Origin: CAWBCI01 sp963787195
Lineage (GTDB): Bacteria; Bacteroidota; Bacteroidia; Bacteroidales; JAGOPY01
Length of the DNA stretch: 64,000 nucleotides
Assembly (NCBI GenBank): GCA_963787195.1
Contig: CAWBCI010000091.1
Span: forward strand, 1 to 64,000
Direction of reading: 5' to 3'
In this document: positions 52,476 to 60,748 of the stretch, in pieces
Numbering within the stretch: the stretch's first letter is position 1
How the letters are laid out: every line of letters starts with the position of its first letter
The notes under the pieces: generated by a model
The model's database searches: none
Told to the model about the DNA's origin: nothing
What the model saw: the letters and a program-made list of their open reading frames with translations, nothing else
Translations under genes and position numbers: made by a program

Positions 52476-52638
52476 AATTACAATTTGCTTTGGTTAATAG
52501 TCAGAGATTTGGTTTGAAAAGCGCTGCAGCCCCTGGGCCGAAGCGGGTCCGCCCTGTAGGTCAGAATATTTTCCTGAAGCTGAACCGTGGGAAGGAATTT
52601 CCCATATGAAATGCCTTGACAGGTATAGATAAAAATTC

Positions 52639-52733
52639 TACCTTTATCCGCTTAACATCTTCCCGTTATACGGTGGCAAGCCTTACGTGAAAATGTTTCA
52701 TTTCAATTCCCCGGTTTCGAGCCGGGGTTTTTT
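52639..52733 (+). ncRNA. Candidate small RNA with own promoter and terminator
   Basis: TTGAC at 52616-52620 and a -7 box TACCTTTA (52639-52646) are 18 bases apart. A transcript starting near 52653 would run about 80 bases to a strong terminator (CCCCGGTT/AGCCGGGG, 52709-52727, then six T). No open frame fits. It is divergent from susC. Could be a regulatory RNA of the SusCD system or a leader remnant. Confidence 0.4.
52709..52733 (+). terminator. Intrinsic terminator in the susC-copZ spacer
   Basis: Eight-pair stem (one G-T pair) with a three-base loop followed by TTTTTT. No protein gene ends here, which is what suggests a small RNA. Confidence 0.75.
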
Positions 52734-52823
52734 ATGGTCTGACTTGAGGCAAAATATTCTGCCATCAGGTTCCTTGGTTTACTTTTGATTTCTTTATATC
52801 ATATATTCAGGTTTTAATTATGA

Positions 52824-52949
52824 ATGAATTTGTTGTGGAAAAATATTTTGAAAAGGGATAACCTGAAACCCGGTGGTTTTACATTCTTATGGCCGGATAA
52901 CCGGGAAGCACTTAAACGCTTTCAATTGAATTATTTCCTGTTTGCCTAG
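52824..52949 (+). CDS. Possible 41-residue peptide
   Basis: ATG to TAG open frame of 41 codons with a mixed basic and aromatic composition (includes NLKPGGFTFLWPDNREALKR). It could be a real small peptide or the tail of a lost gene. No ribosome binding site is evident and no homologue is recognised. Confidence 0.2.
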   Translation: MNLLWKNILKRDNLKPGGFTFLWPDNREALKRFQLNYFLFA

Positions 52950-53381
52950 AAGCGAATCCTGAATCATTAACCAAATTATTCATGAGAAAATTTAATTCAG
53001 GCAGGACAACAACTCTTCACGGTGGCAATCGCTATTGTGAAAATGCTTCTGCGGAGTTTACCAGGGAAAGTCCGCATCATCCCTTCTATTATTATCAATA
53101 AAGTCGGGCCCTTTAGTTTCAGCAATATCAAATATAAGTTAGAGAAGATTGAATTTTATAAATGAAACCATGAAAACAAAGTTTCATCTAACGAATATCA
53201 ATATTTGAGGCACAAACTGAAGAAATGCTAATCCGGATAAATTGAATAAAGTAAGGATAATTAGGAAATTTTAACATGCCATATTGCTGCTTTGGTAGCA
53301 GATTTGCAATAGGTGCATGACAAACTTTTAATACTTTGAATTGTTAAATTATTCGAGTTTTAAATTTAAAATGAAGCTAAA

Positions 53382-53579
53382 ATGAAATTCAAGACAAGCA
53401 TGAAATGCGATAACTGCATTAAAACCGTGAAACCCCAGCTGGATAGTATTAAAGAGATAAGCCAGTGGAGCGTTGATCTGTCAACCCATGAAGGCTTATT
53501 GACTGTGGAAGGAGATGTGGAAGCTGAAAAAATTGTTGAAGCACTCAAAGCTGTTGGCTATACTGCACAAAAGATCTGA
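53382..53579 (+). CDS. copZ: Heavy-metal-associated (copper chaperone-like) domain protein
   Basis: A 65-residue HMA domain: KTSMKCDNCIKTVKPQL with metal-binding C9 and C12 (MxCxxC), and the expected beta-alpha-beta pattern (WSVDLSTHEGLLTVEGDVEAEKIVEALKAVGYTAQKI). It would bind Cu(I) and deliver it to the ATPase whose gene starts 5 bases downstream. The GMxCxxC turn is SMKCDNC here. Size is typical for CopZ. Confidence 0.88.
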   Translation: MKFKTSMKCDNCIKTVKPQLDSIKEISQWSVDLSTHEGLLTVEGDVEAEKIVEALKAVGYTAQKI

Positions 53580-53584
53580 CAGTC

Positions 53585-55801
53585 ATGGCAAACCGGAAAG
53601 TCATATACCAGGTTGAAGGAATGTCCTGCGCTTCCTGCGCCATGAGTGTAGAAACCATGATAGGAGCCCAGGATGGGGTGAAAAAAGCAGCGGTGAACTA
53701 TGCTTCATCTACTGTGGCAGTGGAATTTGACGATCGAAAGATAGACTTTCCTGAAATCAAAAAAGCAGTAGTGAGCATCGGCTATGATATAGAAATGGAT
53801 GCGTCGGCTGATATTGAAGAACAGGAAAGAAAAGAAGTTCATAGATTGAAGACAGCCTGGAATAAAACCCTTTTTTCGATCATCTTTTCTGTCCCTATCA
53901 TATTACTGGCAATGGTTTTTACAAAAGTCCCCTATGCCAACTGGATCATGATGGGACTGAGTATCCCGGTACTGGCCTGGTTTGGACGGGAATTTTTCAT
54001 ACATGCCTGGAAAAGGGCCACTCATTTTCAATCCAATATGGATACCCTGGTCGCATTAGGTACCGGGGCGGCTTTCCTGTTCAGCGCATTCAACACCATT
54101 TTCCCGCAGCTATTATTGAAAAACGGACTCACTCCTCATGTATATTATGAAGCAGCAGTAGTTATTATTGCTCTTATATTATTAGGTAGATATTTTGAGG
54201 AAAGGGCCAAGTCACGTACTTCAGGCTCCATTAAAAAACTGATGGGTTTGGGAGTGAAAAGCGCCCTGGTAGTGCGCGACGGAAAGGAACAGGAACTCCC
54301 CATAGACCAGGTGCTACATGGGGATATTATCCTGGTGAGACCAGGTGATAAAATCCCGGTGGATGGTAAAATTACGGAAGGTAAATCCTCGGTAGATGAG
54401 AGCATGATCACCGGTGAATCACTTGCAATTGAAAAAGGCCCCGGAGATGGGGTGATCGGGGCAACCATCAACCAGAGAGGAAGCTTCCGCATGGTGGCTG
54501 AGAAAGTCGGAACTGAAACCATGTTGGCACAGATCATCCGTAAAGTTAAAGATGCACAGGGCAGTAAAGCTCCTGTGCAAAGACTGGCTGACAAAATTGC
54601 GGGCATCTTTGTCCCCATTGTTATGGGGATAGCTGCTCTGAGTTTTATTCTCTGGTACTTCCTGGGGCCTGAACCCAGGCTCACATACTCTTTCATAGTG
54701 TTAGTGACTGTTCTGATCATCGCCTGCCCCTGCGCCCTGGGACTTGCGACCCCAACCGCCATTATGGTCGGGATTGGCAAAGGAGCCGAAGCCGGTATCC
54801 TTATTAAAGACGCTCAGAGTCTCGAAATCGCCCATAAGCTGGATGCTGTCATTCTGGATAAAACCGGTACGATTACCCAGGGACAGGCACGCGTGACCGA
54901 CTTTAAATGGTATGGAAAAGAGGGGGATGAAGAGTCAGGAAAATCTGTGATACTCTCGGCTGAGAAAAATTCGGAACATGCCATTGCCAGGGCTATCTAT
55001 CATTATTTTAAAGATGCTGGAGTAACAGAAACCAGCCTGGAAAATTTTGACAGTATTACCGGTAAAGGCATAGAAGCCAGGGCTGAGGGAAAAGAATATT
55101 TTCTTGGGAACCGTAAACTGATGAGTGAACAAGGAATTGAAATTCCGGAACAGATTGAAAAAGTTGCCGGAGAGTGGATGTCAGAAGCCAAATCGGTAAA
55201 TTTTGTTTCTTCAGGGAAAGAAGTCGTGGCTTTAATTGCAGTGGCTGATCCCATAAAAGAGACTTCCATAGAAGCCATCCGGAAGATGAGAGAAATGGGA
55301 TTGCAGGTGCATATGATCACCGGGGATAATCCCAAAACAGCCGCGAAAATTGCAAAAGCAGTCGGGATCGATGAATACAGGGCGGAAGTGACTCCTGACG
55401 ACAAGCTTGAATATATCAAGTCATTGCAGAAAAAAGGATTGAAGGTAGCCATGACGGGTGACGGTATCAACGATGCGCCGGCACTGGTGCAGGCTGATGT
55501 CGGCATTGCCATGGGAACCGGCACGGACGTGGCCATGGAATCAGCCGAGATCACGCTGATCAAAGGAAATCTTGATAAGGTTGTGACTGCCATCGAACTT
55601 TCCAAAAAGACCATGCAAACCATAAAGCAGAATCTTTTCTGGGCCTTTTTCTATAATTTGATAGGGATTCCTGTAGCCGCCGGAATCTTATTCCCCTTTT
55701 TCGGAATATTGCTGAATCCGATGATAGCCGGAGCAGCCATGGCCTTTTCATCCGTTTCAGTGGTAAGTAACTCACTCCGGCTGAGAAGGTTTAAATTTTA
55801 A
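53585..55801 (+). CDS. copA: Copper-translocating P1B-type ATPase
   Basis: Inner-membrane Cu(I) export pump of 738 residues. One N-terminal HMA domain with C15 and C18 (GMSCASC), eight membrane helices, TGES actuator loop (SMITGESLAIEKGPGD), transmembrane metal site ACPCALGLATP, phosphorylation site DKTGTIT, SEHAIARAI (HP-type loop), MITGDNPKTAAKIAKAVGI and the hinge GDGINDAPALVQADVGIAMGTGTDVAMESA. Late helices carry YNLIGIPVAAG and MAFSSVSVVSNSLRL, the P1B-1 motifs, so copper is a firm assignment. Operon with the HMA chaperone gene. Confidence 0.95.
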   Translation: MANRKVIYQVEGMSCASCAMSVETMIGAQDGVKKAAVNYASSTVAVEFDDRKIDFPEIKKAVVSIGYDIEMDASADIEEQERKEVHRLKTAWNKTLFSIIFSVPIILLAMVFTKVPYANWIMMGLSIPVLAWFGREFFIHAWKRATHFQSNMDTLVALGTGAAFLFSAFNTIFPQLLLKNGLTPHVYYEAAVVIIALILLGRYFEERAKSRTSGSIKKLMGLGVKSALVVRDGKEQELPIDQVLHGDIILVRPGDKIPVDGKITEGKSSVDESMITGESLAIEKGPGDGVIGATINQRGSFRMVAEKVGTETMLAQIIRKVKDAQGSKAPVQRLADKIAGIFVPIVMGIAALSFILWYFLGPEPRLTYSFIVLVTVLIIACPCALGLATPTAIMVGIGKGAEAGILIKDAQSLEIAHKLDAVILDKTGTITQGQARVTDFKWYGKEGDEESGKSVILSAEKNSEHAIARAIYHYFKDAGVTETSLENFDSITGKGIEARAEGKEYFLGNRKLMSEQGIEIPEQIEKVAGEWMSEAKSVNFVSSGKEVVALIAVADPIKETSIEAIRKMREMGLQVHMITGDNPKTAAKIAKAVGIDEYRAEVTPDDKLEYIKSLQKKGLKVAMTGDGINDAPALVQADVGIAMGTGTDVAMESAEITLIKGNLDKVVTAIELSKKTMQTIKQNLFWAFFYNLIGIPVAAGILFPFFGILLNPMIAGAAMAFSSVSVVSNSLRLRRFKF

Positions 55802-55815
55802 GGGTTCTGAGAAAA

Positions 55816-56910
55816 TTATTTCTTAGCGGCTTCCCGGATGGTCCGGATCATTTCCTCATATTTATTTTCCATATCCTCCACCAGGCGGAGCTGCGTACGG
55901 GCCCGAACCAGGTTATGCTCAGGATATTGAATTTTATAATAAGTATCTCCATTCAGAAAATCAGTCAGGAAACGGAGCCCGATGATATATGTAAGATACC
56001 TGGGGGCAAAGGGCATGAGTTCGGTCTCACGGGCACTGAGGAATGAACCGGCCTGAGAATAATATCCCCGGGTAAAGGCCCTGAAGAGACCCAGGTCAAA
56101 TCCGACCTTATCCAAATCCTTTTCATCTTCAGGAGCAATGGCAGCCAGTGTTCTCAGGGCATCTCCGTAATCAAAATGCACATAGCCCGGCATGACAGTA
56201 TCCAGGTCGATCAGGCAGACAGCCTTTCCATTTTCATCAAACAAAACATTATTAAGTTTAGTATCGTTATGAGTTACCCGTATGGGAAGCTTTCCGGCGA
56301 CCAATGATTCATAATAACTTACCATTTCCTCAAAATGGCTTTCAGCCTTACGCAAATCCGCTTTAATATAACGGCCACGGACAAAGACATCCCTATCCAG
56401 GGCGCTCATGTATTCACCTATTCTGTGGTGGATGTTGTGAAAGCCAGGGAGTGTTTCAATCAAAGGGATTTCCATGTCAGAAAGCATCTCCTCGAAGAGG
56501 CCTATAGCACGGCCCGCTTCCCGGGCCATATCCGGGCTACTCACTTGTTCGAAGGTCCGCGTGCCGGGCAGGAAGAGGAACATGCGCCAGGGATCATCAT
56601 TATTGTCGGTATAATAATATTCGCCATCCCGGGTAGGAACCAGTTGAAGGCTTTCCCTGTCCGGATCATGTCCGGGCATTTGGCTGAGTTTCCCTCTTAA
56701 ATGTGTGGTAACAACCTGTATATTCTGCATCATACCAGGCACATCCCTGAATACTTTGGAGTTGATCTTCTGCAATATATATCCCGGGTTTTGCTTGCTG
56801 AGTGCGGAAAGCAGGTAAGTCTCGTTAATATGGCCCTGTCCAAAAGGCAGCGGCTTCCTTAGCCGTCCCTTCGTCTCAAAGTTACTGATAACATCTTCCA
56901 TCAATCCCAT
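55816..56910 (-). CDS. APH-fold sugar kinase, N-acetylhexosamine 1-kinase-like
   Basis: A 364-residue aminoglycoside-phosphotransferase-fold kinase. The start LPFGQGHINETYLLSA...NPGYILQKINSKVFRDVPGMMQNI matches the NahK-like family. The catalytic loop is VTHNDTKLNNVLFDENGKAVCLIDLDTVMPGYVHFDYGDALRTLA, with H-x-D and D-x-D. The predicted reaction is phosphorylation of a hexosamine (or related sugar) at C1. It is followed on the same strand, upstream in gene order, by a sugar nucleotidyltransferase and an MFS sugar transporter, which supports a sugar salvage route. Substrate remains inferred. Confidence 0.82.
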   Translation of the reverse strand: MGLMEDVISNFETKGRLRKPLPFGQGHINETYLLSALSKQNPGYILQKINSKVFRDVPGMMQNIQVVTTHLRGKLSQMPGHDPDRESLQLVPTRDGEYYYTDNNDDPWRMFLFLPGTRTFEQVSSPDMAREAGRAIGLFEEMLSDMEIPLIETLPGFHNIHHRIGEYMSALDRDVFVRGRYIKADLRKAESHFEEMVSYYESLVAGKLPIRVTHNDTKLNNVLFDENGKAVCLIDLDTVMPGYVHFDYGDALRTLAAIAPEDEKDLDKVGFDLGLFRAFTRGYYSQAGSFLSARETELMPFAPRYLTYIIGLRFLTDFLNGDTYYKIQYPEHNLVRARTQLRLVEDMENKYEEMIRTIREAAKK

Positions 56911-57198
56911 AATAGGTCTGATTATTAGCGAATGATTTAATGCTGATTTTCTTCCTCTAAAATAAGAAAAAAGTGGAAAGGTGGAACAGTGAAAAAGTGG
57001 AAAGGTGATAAATTAAGCAATTCTTATTTCGCAATAGCATTTCGCATTTAATAATATTGAGAAATGAAATTATGAAATGATTTTTTTGTGAAACCATGGA
57101 GCCCTGGAGATTCTGTGGCAAAAAAAATTCAGCTAATAGCAAGGGCCCTTTTAGCCACGAAAACACAAAAACACCAGGAATTCACTAAGGATTTTTCC
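56911..57198. other. Spacer with octamer array and dispersed repeats
   Basis: No gene. It holds five GTGGAAAG/GTGATAAA-type octamers (56973-57012), and a degenerate AGCCACGAAAACACAAAAAC segment (57152-57171) resembling one at about 34691, both probably remnants of a dispersed repeat. Confidence 0.55.
56973..57012. repeat. Five-unit octamer array (GTGGAAAG family)
   Basis: Units in register: GTGGAAAG, GTGGAACA, GTGAAAAA, GTGGAAAG, GTGATAAA. The period is eight, unlike the heptamer arrays elsewhere. Confidence 0.75.
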
Positions 57199-57226
57199 GT
57201 TCACTGTTCACCGTTCACTGTTCCCT
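57199..57226. repeat. Four-unit GTTCACT heptamer array overlapping a gene end
   Basis: Units GTTCACT, GTTCACC, GTTCACT, GTTCCCT. The nucleotidyltransferase stop codon (57215-57217) lies inside the array. Confidence 0.8.
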
Positions 57227-58138
57227 ACTTTCTCCCCATATCGGTGTAGGATACTCCCCTCCTTCCACCAGCTTTTTAAGTTTCGCCTGGACAATCGGCC
57301 GGTCTTCTTTATAAGTTATACCGAACCAAATTGCATCCGTATTAATGACCGGGATCTCTACTTCCCCTTCGTGAATCAGGCGGTCGATTACATTTGGTAA
57401 GAGAAATTCAGCCTTTTCACTGGCGGAGTTCTCTTCCAGGAATTCAATCAAATCAGCTTCCAGGTGTTTGAAGACCGAGGGCATGAAACCCCACATATTC
57501 ATCGAAACGGTGGCATTCTCAGGAATAATGAGCTCTTCACCTTTATCTCCCCTGTATATGACCTTATCGCCTTCCCTTTGGATCTTCAATCTCTCAGTAA
57601 TCCTTTTTAGCATTTTATCTTCTGTAAGCTCACATTCCGCCCTGGAGACATAACCATAATCTGAAAGGGTATTTTTCAATACATATCCAAGCAAACAATA
57701 CCTTCCCTGAACGAGGCTGTCCATATCGGATAGAAAAGCAGCAGCCTTGTTAAAAGCATCCCTTCCATAAAAATCATCCGCATTGATCACAGCAAAAGGC
57801 TGTTCTATATGATCTTTGGCAACCCAGATTGCATGACCGGTACCCCATGGTTTGGACCTTCCTTCAGGAGGGCTGATTCCACCCGGAAGGGCATCCATAT
57901 CCTGGAAAACGAAATCTATCTCTATTTTATCTTCCCATTTTTCAAAGAAGATCCTGTTCATATCCACTTCGATTTCGCGGCGGATCACGAAGACCACCTT
58001 GCCAAAGCCGGCTTTGATCGCATCATAGATGGAATAATCCAGGATAGCTTCCCCTGAGGGGCCGATTCCATCGGCCTGTTTGAGCCCGCCGTAACGGCTC
58101 CCAATGCCGGCAGCAAGTATCAGAAGTGTTGGTGTCAT
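57215..58138 (-). CDS. Sugar-phosphate nucleotidyltransferase
   Basis: A 307-residue NTP-transferase with N-terminal LLILAAGIGSRYGGLKQADGIGPSGEAILDYSIYDA (nucleotide loop), KPWGTGHAIWVAKDHIEQPFAVINADDFYGRDAF (metal/substrate Asp) and TVSMNMWGFMPSVFKHLEADL. The predicted reaction is UTP (or another NTP) + sugar-1-phosphate to NDP-sugar. It overlaps the transporter gene by 4 bases and precedes the kinase, giving a likely order of uptake, phosphorylation and activation. The last residues and the stop codon fall in a heptamer array. Confidence 0.85.
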   Translation of the reverse strand: MTPTLLILAAGIGSRYGGLKQADGIGPSGEAILDYSIYDAIKAGFGKVVFVIRREIEVDMNRIFFEKWEDKIEIDFVFQDMDALPGGISPPEGRSKPWGTGHAIWVAKDHIEQPFAVINADDFYGRDAFNKAAAFLSDMDSLVQGRYCLLGYVLKNTLSDYGYVSRAECELTEDKMLKRITERLKIQREGDKVIYRGDKGEELIIPENATVSMNMWGFMPSVFKHLEADLIEFLEENSASEKAEFLLPNVIDRLIHEGEVEIPVINTDAIWFGITYKEDRPIVQAKLKKLVEGGEYPTPIWGESREQ

Positions 58139-59436
58139 ATTGCATAATTTTTTCTCCAGTGCCTGATCTTATGGCCTGAAAAAGCATAATAAAAGATAAA
58201 AAGATAAGCAGGAACGGCTATCCAGTATGCTTCGTGCGAATTGAAGATATCAGCCATCTTTCCGTATAATAGCGGCAGCAAAGCCCCTCCGGCTATGGCC
58301 ATGATCAGCAGTGAAGAACCCAGTTTGGTAAACCTTCCCAGTCCGTCGATAGCCAGAGGCCAGATGGCCGGCCACATGATGGCATTGGCAAATCCCAGGG
58401 CTGCAATAAACATTACCGAAGTATAACCCTCGCTTAATATAGCGGCAAAAGTAAGCAAAACCCCAAGGATAGCGGATATGGCAAGGGCATTCTCCTGCCT
58501 GATGAACTTCGGGATAGTAATGATCCCGAGTATATAACCGATCACCATGGCGAAGAGGGTATAGGATGTAAACACCTTGGCTTCCGAGAGGGGGATACCC
58601 TGGGAAAAACCATAGTTAATGATGGTATCTCCTGCAATTACTTCCACTCCTACATAAAGAAAAAGGGTAATCACACCCAGGACGAGTTGAGGGAACTGGA
58701 AGATGCTTTTGCGGGTAGAAGTATGATTTGATAATGCCTCATCCTCATCGTTCACGTCTATATCGGGCAGGTTTGTATAGCGCACAAGCAGGGACAAACC
58801 GAAAAGTATAGCAGCCATGATCAGGTAAGGCACTATCACCCTTCCGGCCATTTCATTAAGAGTACTTATCCGTTCAGCATCTCCCATGGTCTTGAGTCCC
58901 TCGATGACCGAATTCACGTCTTTAAGCACGATGGCCCCAAGTATTAAAGGACTTACTACACCCGCCACCTTATTGCAAATTCCCATAATGCTTATTCGCT
59001 TGGCGGCGCTTTCCTTTGGGCCTAGTATGGTGATGTAAGGATTCGAGGCGGTTTGCAGGATGGCAAGGCCGGTACCCATGACAAAAAGACCCGTGAGGAA
59101 AAGCCCGTAAGTGCGGGTATAGGCAGCAGGGATAAAGATCAGCGCCCCGATTGCCATCACCACCAGACCGACAGCCATGCCGCGCTTGAAACCGGTTTTC
59201 TGGAGTACCCATGAAGAGGGCACCGCCATCACGAAATAACTGATATAAAAGGAAAAGGCTACGAAATAAGATTCAAAATTATTCAGCTGGCAGGCGATCT
59301 TCAGGTAAGGGATCAGGACCCCGTTCAACCAGGTTACAAATCCGAAGATAAAGAAGAAGATCCCGATTATGGTAATTGAGATGACATAGTCTTTTTTACT
59401 AAGCGTCCCCGACATGGTTGTAATAGTTTCAGCCAT
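58135..59436 (-). CDS. MFS sugar transporter (FucP/NagP-like)
   Basis: A 433-residue major facilitator with 12 helices. ISITIIGIFFFIFGFVTWLNGVLIPYLKIACQLNNFESYFVAFSFYISYFVMAVPSSWVLQKTGFKRGM is the N-terminal signature of the FHS/FucP-NagP group, written here in parts: FGFVTWLNGVLIPYLKIACQ, then FVAFSFYISYFVMAVPSSW. The loop LGPKESAAKRISIMGICNKVAG is also characteristic. It imports a monosaccharide or amino sugar by proton symport. First gene of the three-gene sugar operon; -7 box at 59468. Confidence 0.88.
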   Translation of the reverse strand: MAETITTMSGTLSKKDYVISITIIGIFFFIFGFVTWLNGVLIPYLKIACQLNNFESYFVAFSFYISYFVMAVPSSWVLQKTGFKRGMAVGLVVMAIGALIFIPAAYTRTYGLFLTGLFVMGTGLAILQTASNPYITILGPKESAAKRISIMGICNKVAGVVSPLILGAIVLKDVNSVIEGLKTMGDAERISTLNEMAGRVIVPYLIMAAILFGLSLLVRYTNLPDIDVNDEDEALSNHTSTRKSIFQFPQLVLGVITLFLYVGVEVIAGDTIINYGFSQGIPLSEAKVFTSYTLFAMVIGYILGIITIPKFIRQENALAISAILGVLLTFAAILSEGYTSVMFIAALGFANAIMWPAIWPLAIDGLGRFTKLGSSLLIMAIAGGALLPLLYGKMADIFNSHEAYWIAVPAYLFIFYYAFSGHKIRHWRKNYAI

Positions 59437-59467
59437 AATTTTGATTAAGTAGAAGATTTAGGTATGG

Positions 59468-59475
59468 CAAATATA
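59468..59475 (-). promoter_or_regulatory. -7 box of the sugar transporter-nucleotidyltransferase-kinase operon
   Basis: Minus-strand TATATTTG, a perfect TAnnTTTG, 31 bases before the transporter ATG. Confidence 0.45.
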
Positions 59476-59542
59476 TGAAACTATGTCGCTATAGTTTAAA
59501 CCGGAAGGAAGTTTTCAACTGGATGATGATCGATCAATCCGT

Positions 59543-59599
59543 GTAGAGGCCTTGCATGCAACGTCTCTACCCATGCAAGGCCTCTACCCGTGCAAGGCC
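59543..59599. repeat. GTAGAG...CTCTAC palindromic repeat cluster
   Basis: GTAGAGGCCTTGCATG (59543-59558) has a perfect 16-base inverted copy at 59572-59587. The first 28 bases alone are a near palindrome centred on TTGCATGCAA. Two 17-base direct repeats of CTCTACCCRTGCAAGGC (59566-59582 and 59583-59599) follow. Intergenic, no coding. Confidence 0.75.
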
Positions 59600-59648
59600 T
59601 TTGCACGGTATACACCCAGAAACAAGTTTAACGCGACAAAAAAACCAT

Positions 59649-59656
59649 TAACTTTA
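59649..59656 (+). promoter_or_regulatory. -7-like box of the LytTR regulator
   Basis: TAACTTTA, one base off TAnnTTTG, 32 bases before the ATG at 59689. Confidence 0.35.
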
Positions 59657-59688
59657 CAGCAGATTTCATTTTATTGTTTCCGGCCTCC

Positions 59689-60531
59689 ATGAAAATACAA
59701 TTAAATCAATTCGTATCCTTACTGAAAAAAGACCTGGGCTTATTGCTAAGTATATGTTTCGGAGTGTTTTTATTCGTCCTCTTTTTTCAACCTTTCCAGC
59801 TCGATAAATTCGACTTTAATAACCGTCTCTTATTCGTTTTAGGGCTCAGCGCTATTGTTTTTATATTCATGGTATTTGTCAGGATAACATTTCCCTGGCT
59901 GCTTCAAAAATATGAGCAGGAAGGACAGGAGCCTGTTTTGCCCGCTTATATGAGTGGTTTTATCCTCATGGCGCTCAGTTCAGTGGCTTTTGCCTTTTAC
60001 CTTCATTATGTGGGCTCAGTTCCCATTTCCTTTTTTATCATGTCGAAGATTGTTTTAATTTGCCTTGCGCCTCCCCTTTCGCTTAAACTATACGATACTA
60101 TCTATGATCTGAAGCAACAGAACGAATCCCTCATCAATGAAAAAAAAATCATACAAAACCAGGTTGAAAAGTATGAGGAAGATTACCTCAATAAATCCAT
60201 AGAATTTATTTCTGAAAACAGTGTCGAGAATTTGAACCTTTCCATTGCCGATGTTGCTATTATTAAATCGGCTGATAATTATGTGGAGATCGTTTATAAA
60301 GAAGGGGATTCTTTTAAAAAGACACTCCTGAGGAATACCCTGAAGAATATCGAACAGCAGCTGAAACCCTATTCCATTTTTATCCGTTGCCACAGGATAG
60401 CCATTGTCAATATACATTATGTTGAAAGTCTTGACCGGAATTACAGCAATAACTGGTTGAATATTAAAGGCTACGACGAGCAAATACCGGTTTCACGCCA
60501 GTATTTGTTAAAAATCAAGGAAATGCTATAA
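59689..60531 (+). CDS. Membrane-anchored LytTR DNA-binding regulator
   Basis: A 280-residue protein with four transmembrane helices (about 18-38, 48-70, 90-110 and 115-135), a coiled linker (LKQQNESLINEKKIIQNQVEKYEEDY), and a C-terminal LytTR DNA-binding domain (about 190-280: ADVAIIKSADNYVEIVYKEGDSFKKTLLRNTLKNIE, FIRCHRIAIVNIHYVESLDRN, IPVSRQYLLKIKEM). There is no receiver domain or kinase, so it resembles one-component membrane LytTR regulators that sense a membrane or envelope condition directly. The ATG at 59689 is chosen over a TTG five codons upstream. The fatty-acid desaturase gene lies 217 bases downstream on the same strand. Confidence 0.82.
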   Translation: MKIQLNQFVSLLKKDLGLLLSICFGVFLFVLFFQPFQLDKFDFNNRLLFVLGLSAIVFIFMVFVRITFPWLLQKYEQEGQEPVLPAYMSGFILMALSSVAFAFYLHYVGSVPISFFIMSKIVLICLAPPLSLKLYDTIYDLKQQNESLINEKKIIQNQVEKYEEDYLNKSIEFISENSVENLNLSIADVAIIKSADNYVEIVYKEGDSFKKTLLRNTLKNIEQQLKPYSIFIRCHRIAIVNIHYVESLDRNYSNNWLNIKGYDEQIPVSRQYLLKIKEML

Positions 60532-60648
60532 GACATTGGGGCGAGTTGCATCCGCCCCTGGGTTTAACGATTTACCACGCAGCGCCTTGTTTTACCACAT
60601 ATTTTATCCCCTTAATCCCTCTTCTTATTAATTAAGGTAATTGCATAG

Positions 60649-60656
60649 TATTTTTG
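60649..60656 (+). promoter_or_regulatory. -7 box of the desaturase gene
   Basis: TATTTTTG, a perfect TAnnTTTG, 92 bases before the desaturase ATG, leaving a fairly long 5' leader (about 60663-60748). Confidence 0.45.
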
Positions 60657-60748
60657 TATGTGTTTTTTAATTTTGAAGAAATCGAATTAAATTCCTGCCT
60701 CTGTAAATAATTCAAAAACAGGCAGTCTTACCAAATATTTATTTAAAA

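Larger units (their letters stand above)
52476..53381. other. 906-base gene-poor spacer
   Basis: No established gene. It contains the small-RNA candidate at 52639-52733, a short open frame at 52824-52949 and two diverged copies of a motif around ACGGTGGCAA...GTGAAAATG (about 52670-52697 and 53021-53046). The remainder is AT-rich with no coding pattern I can support. Confidence 0.5.
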
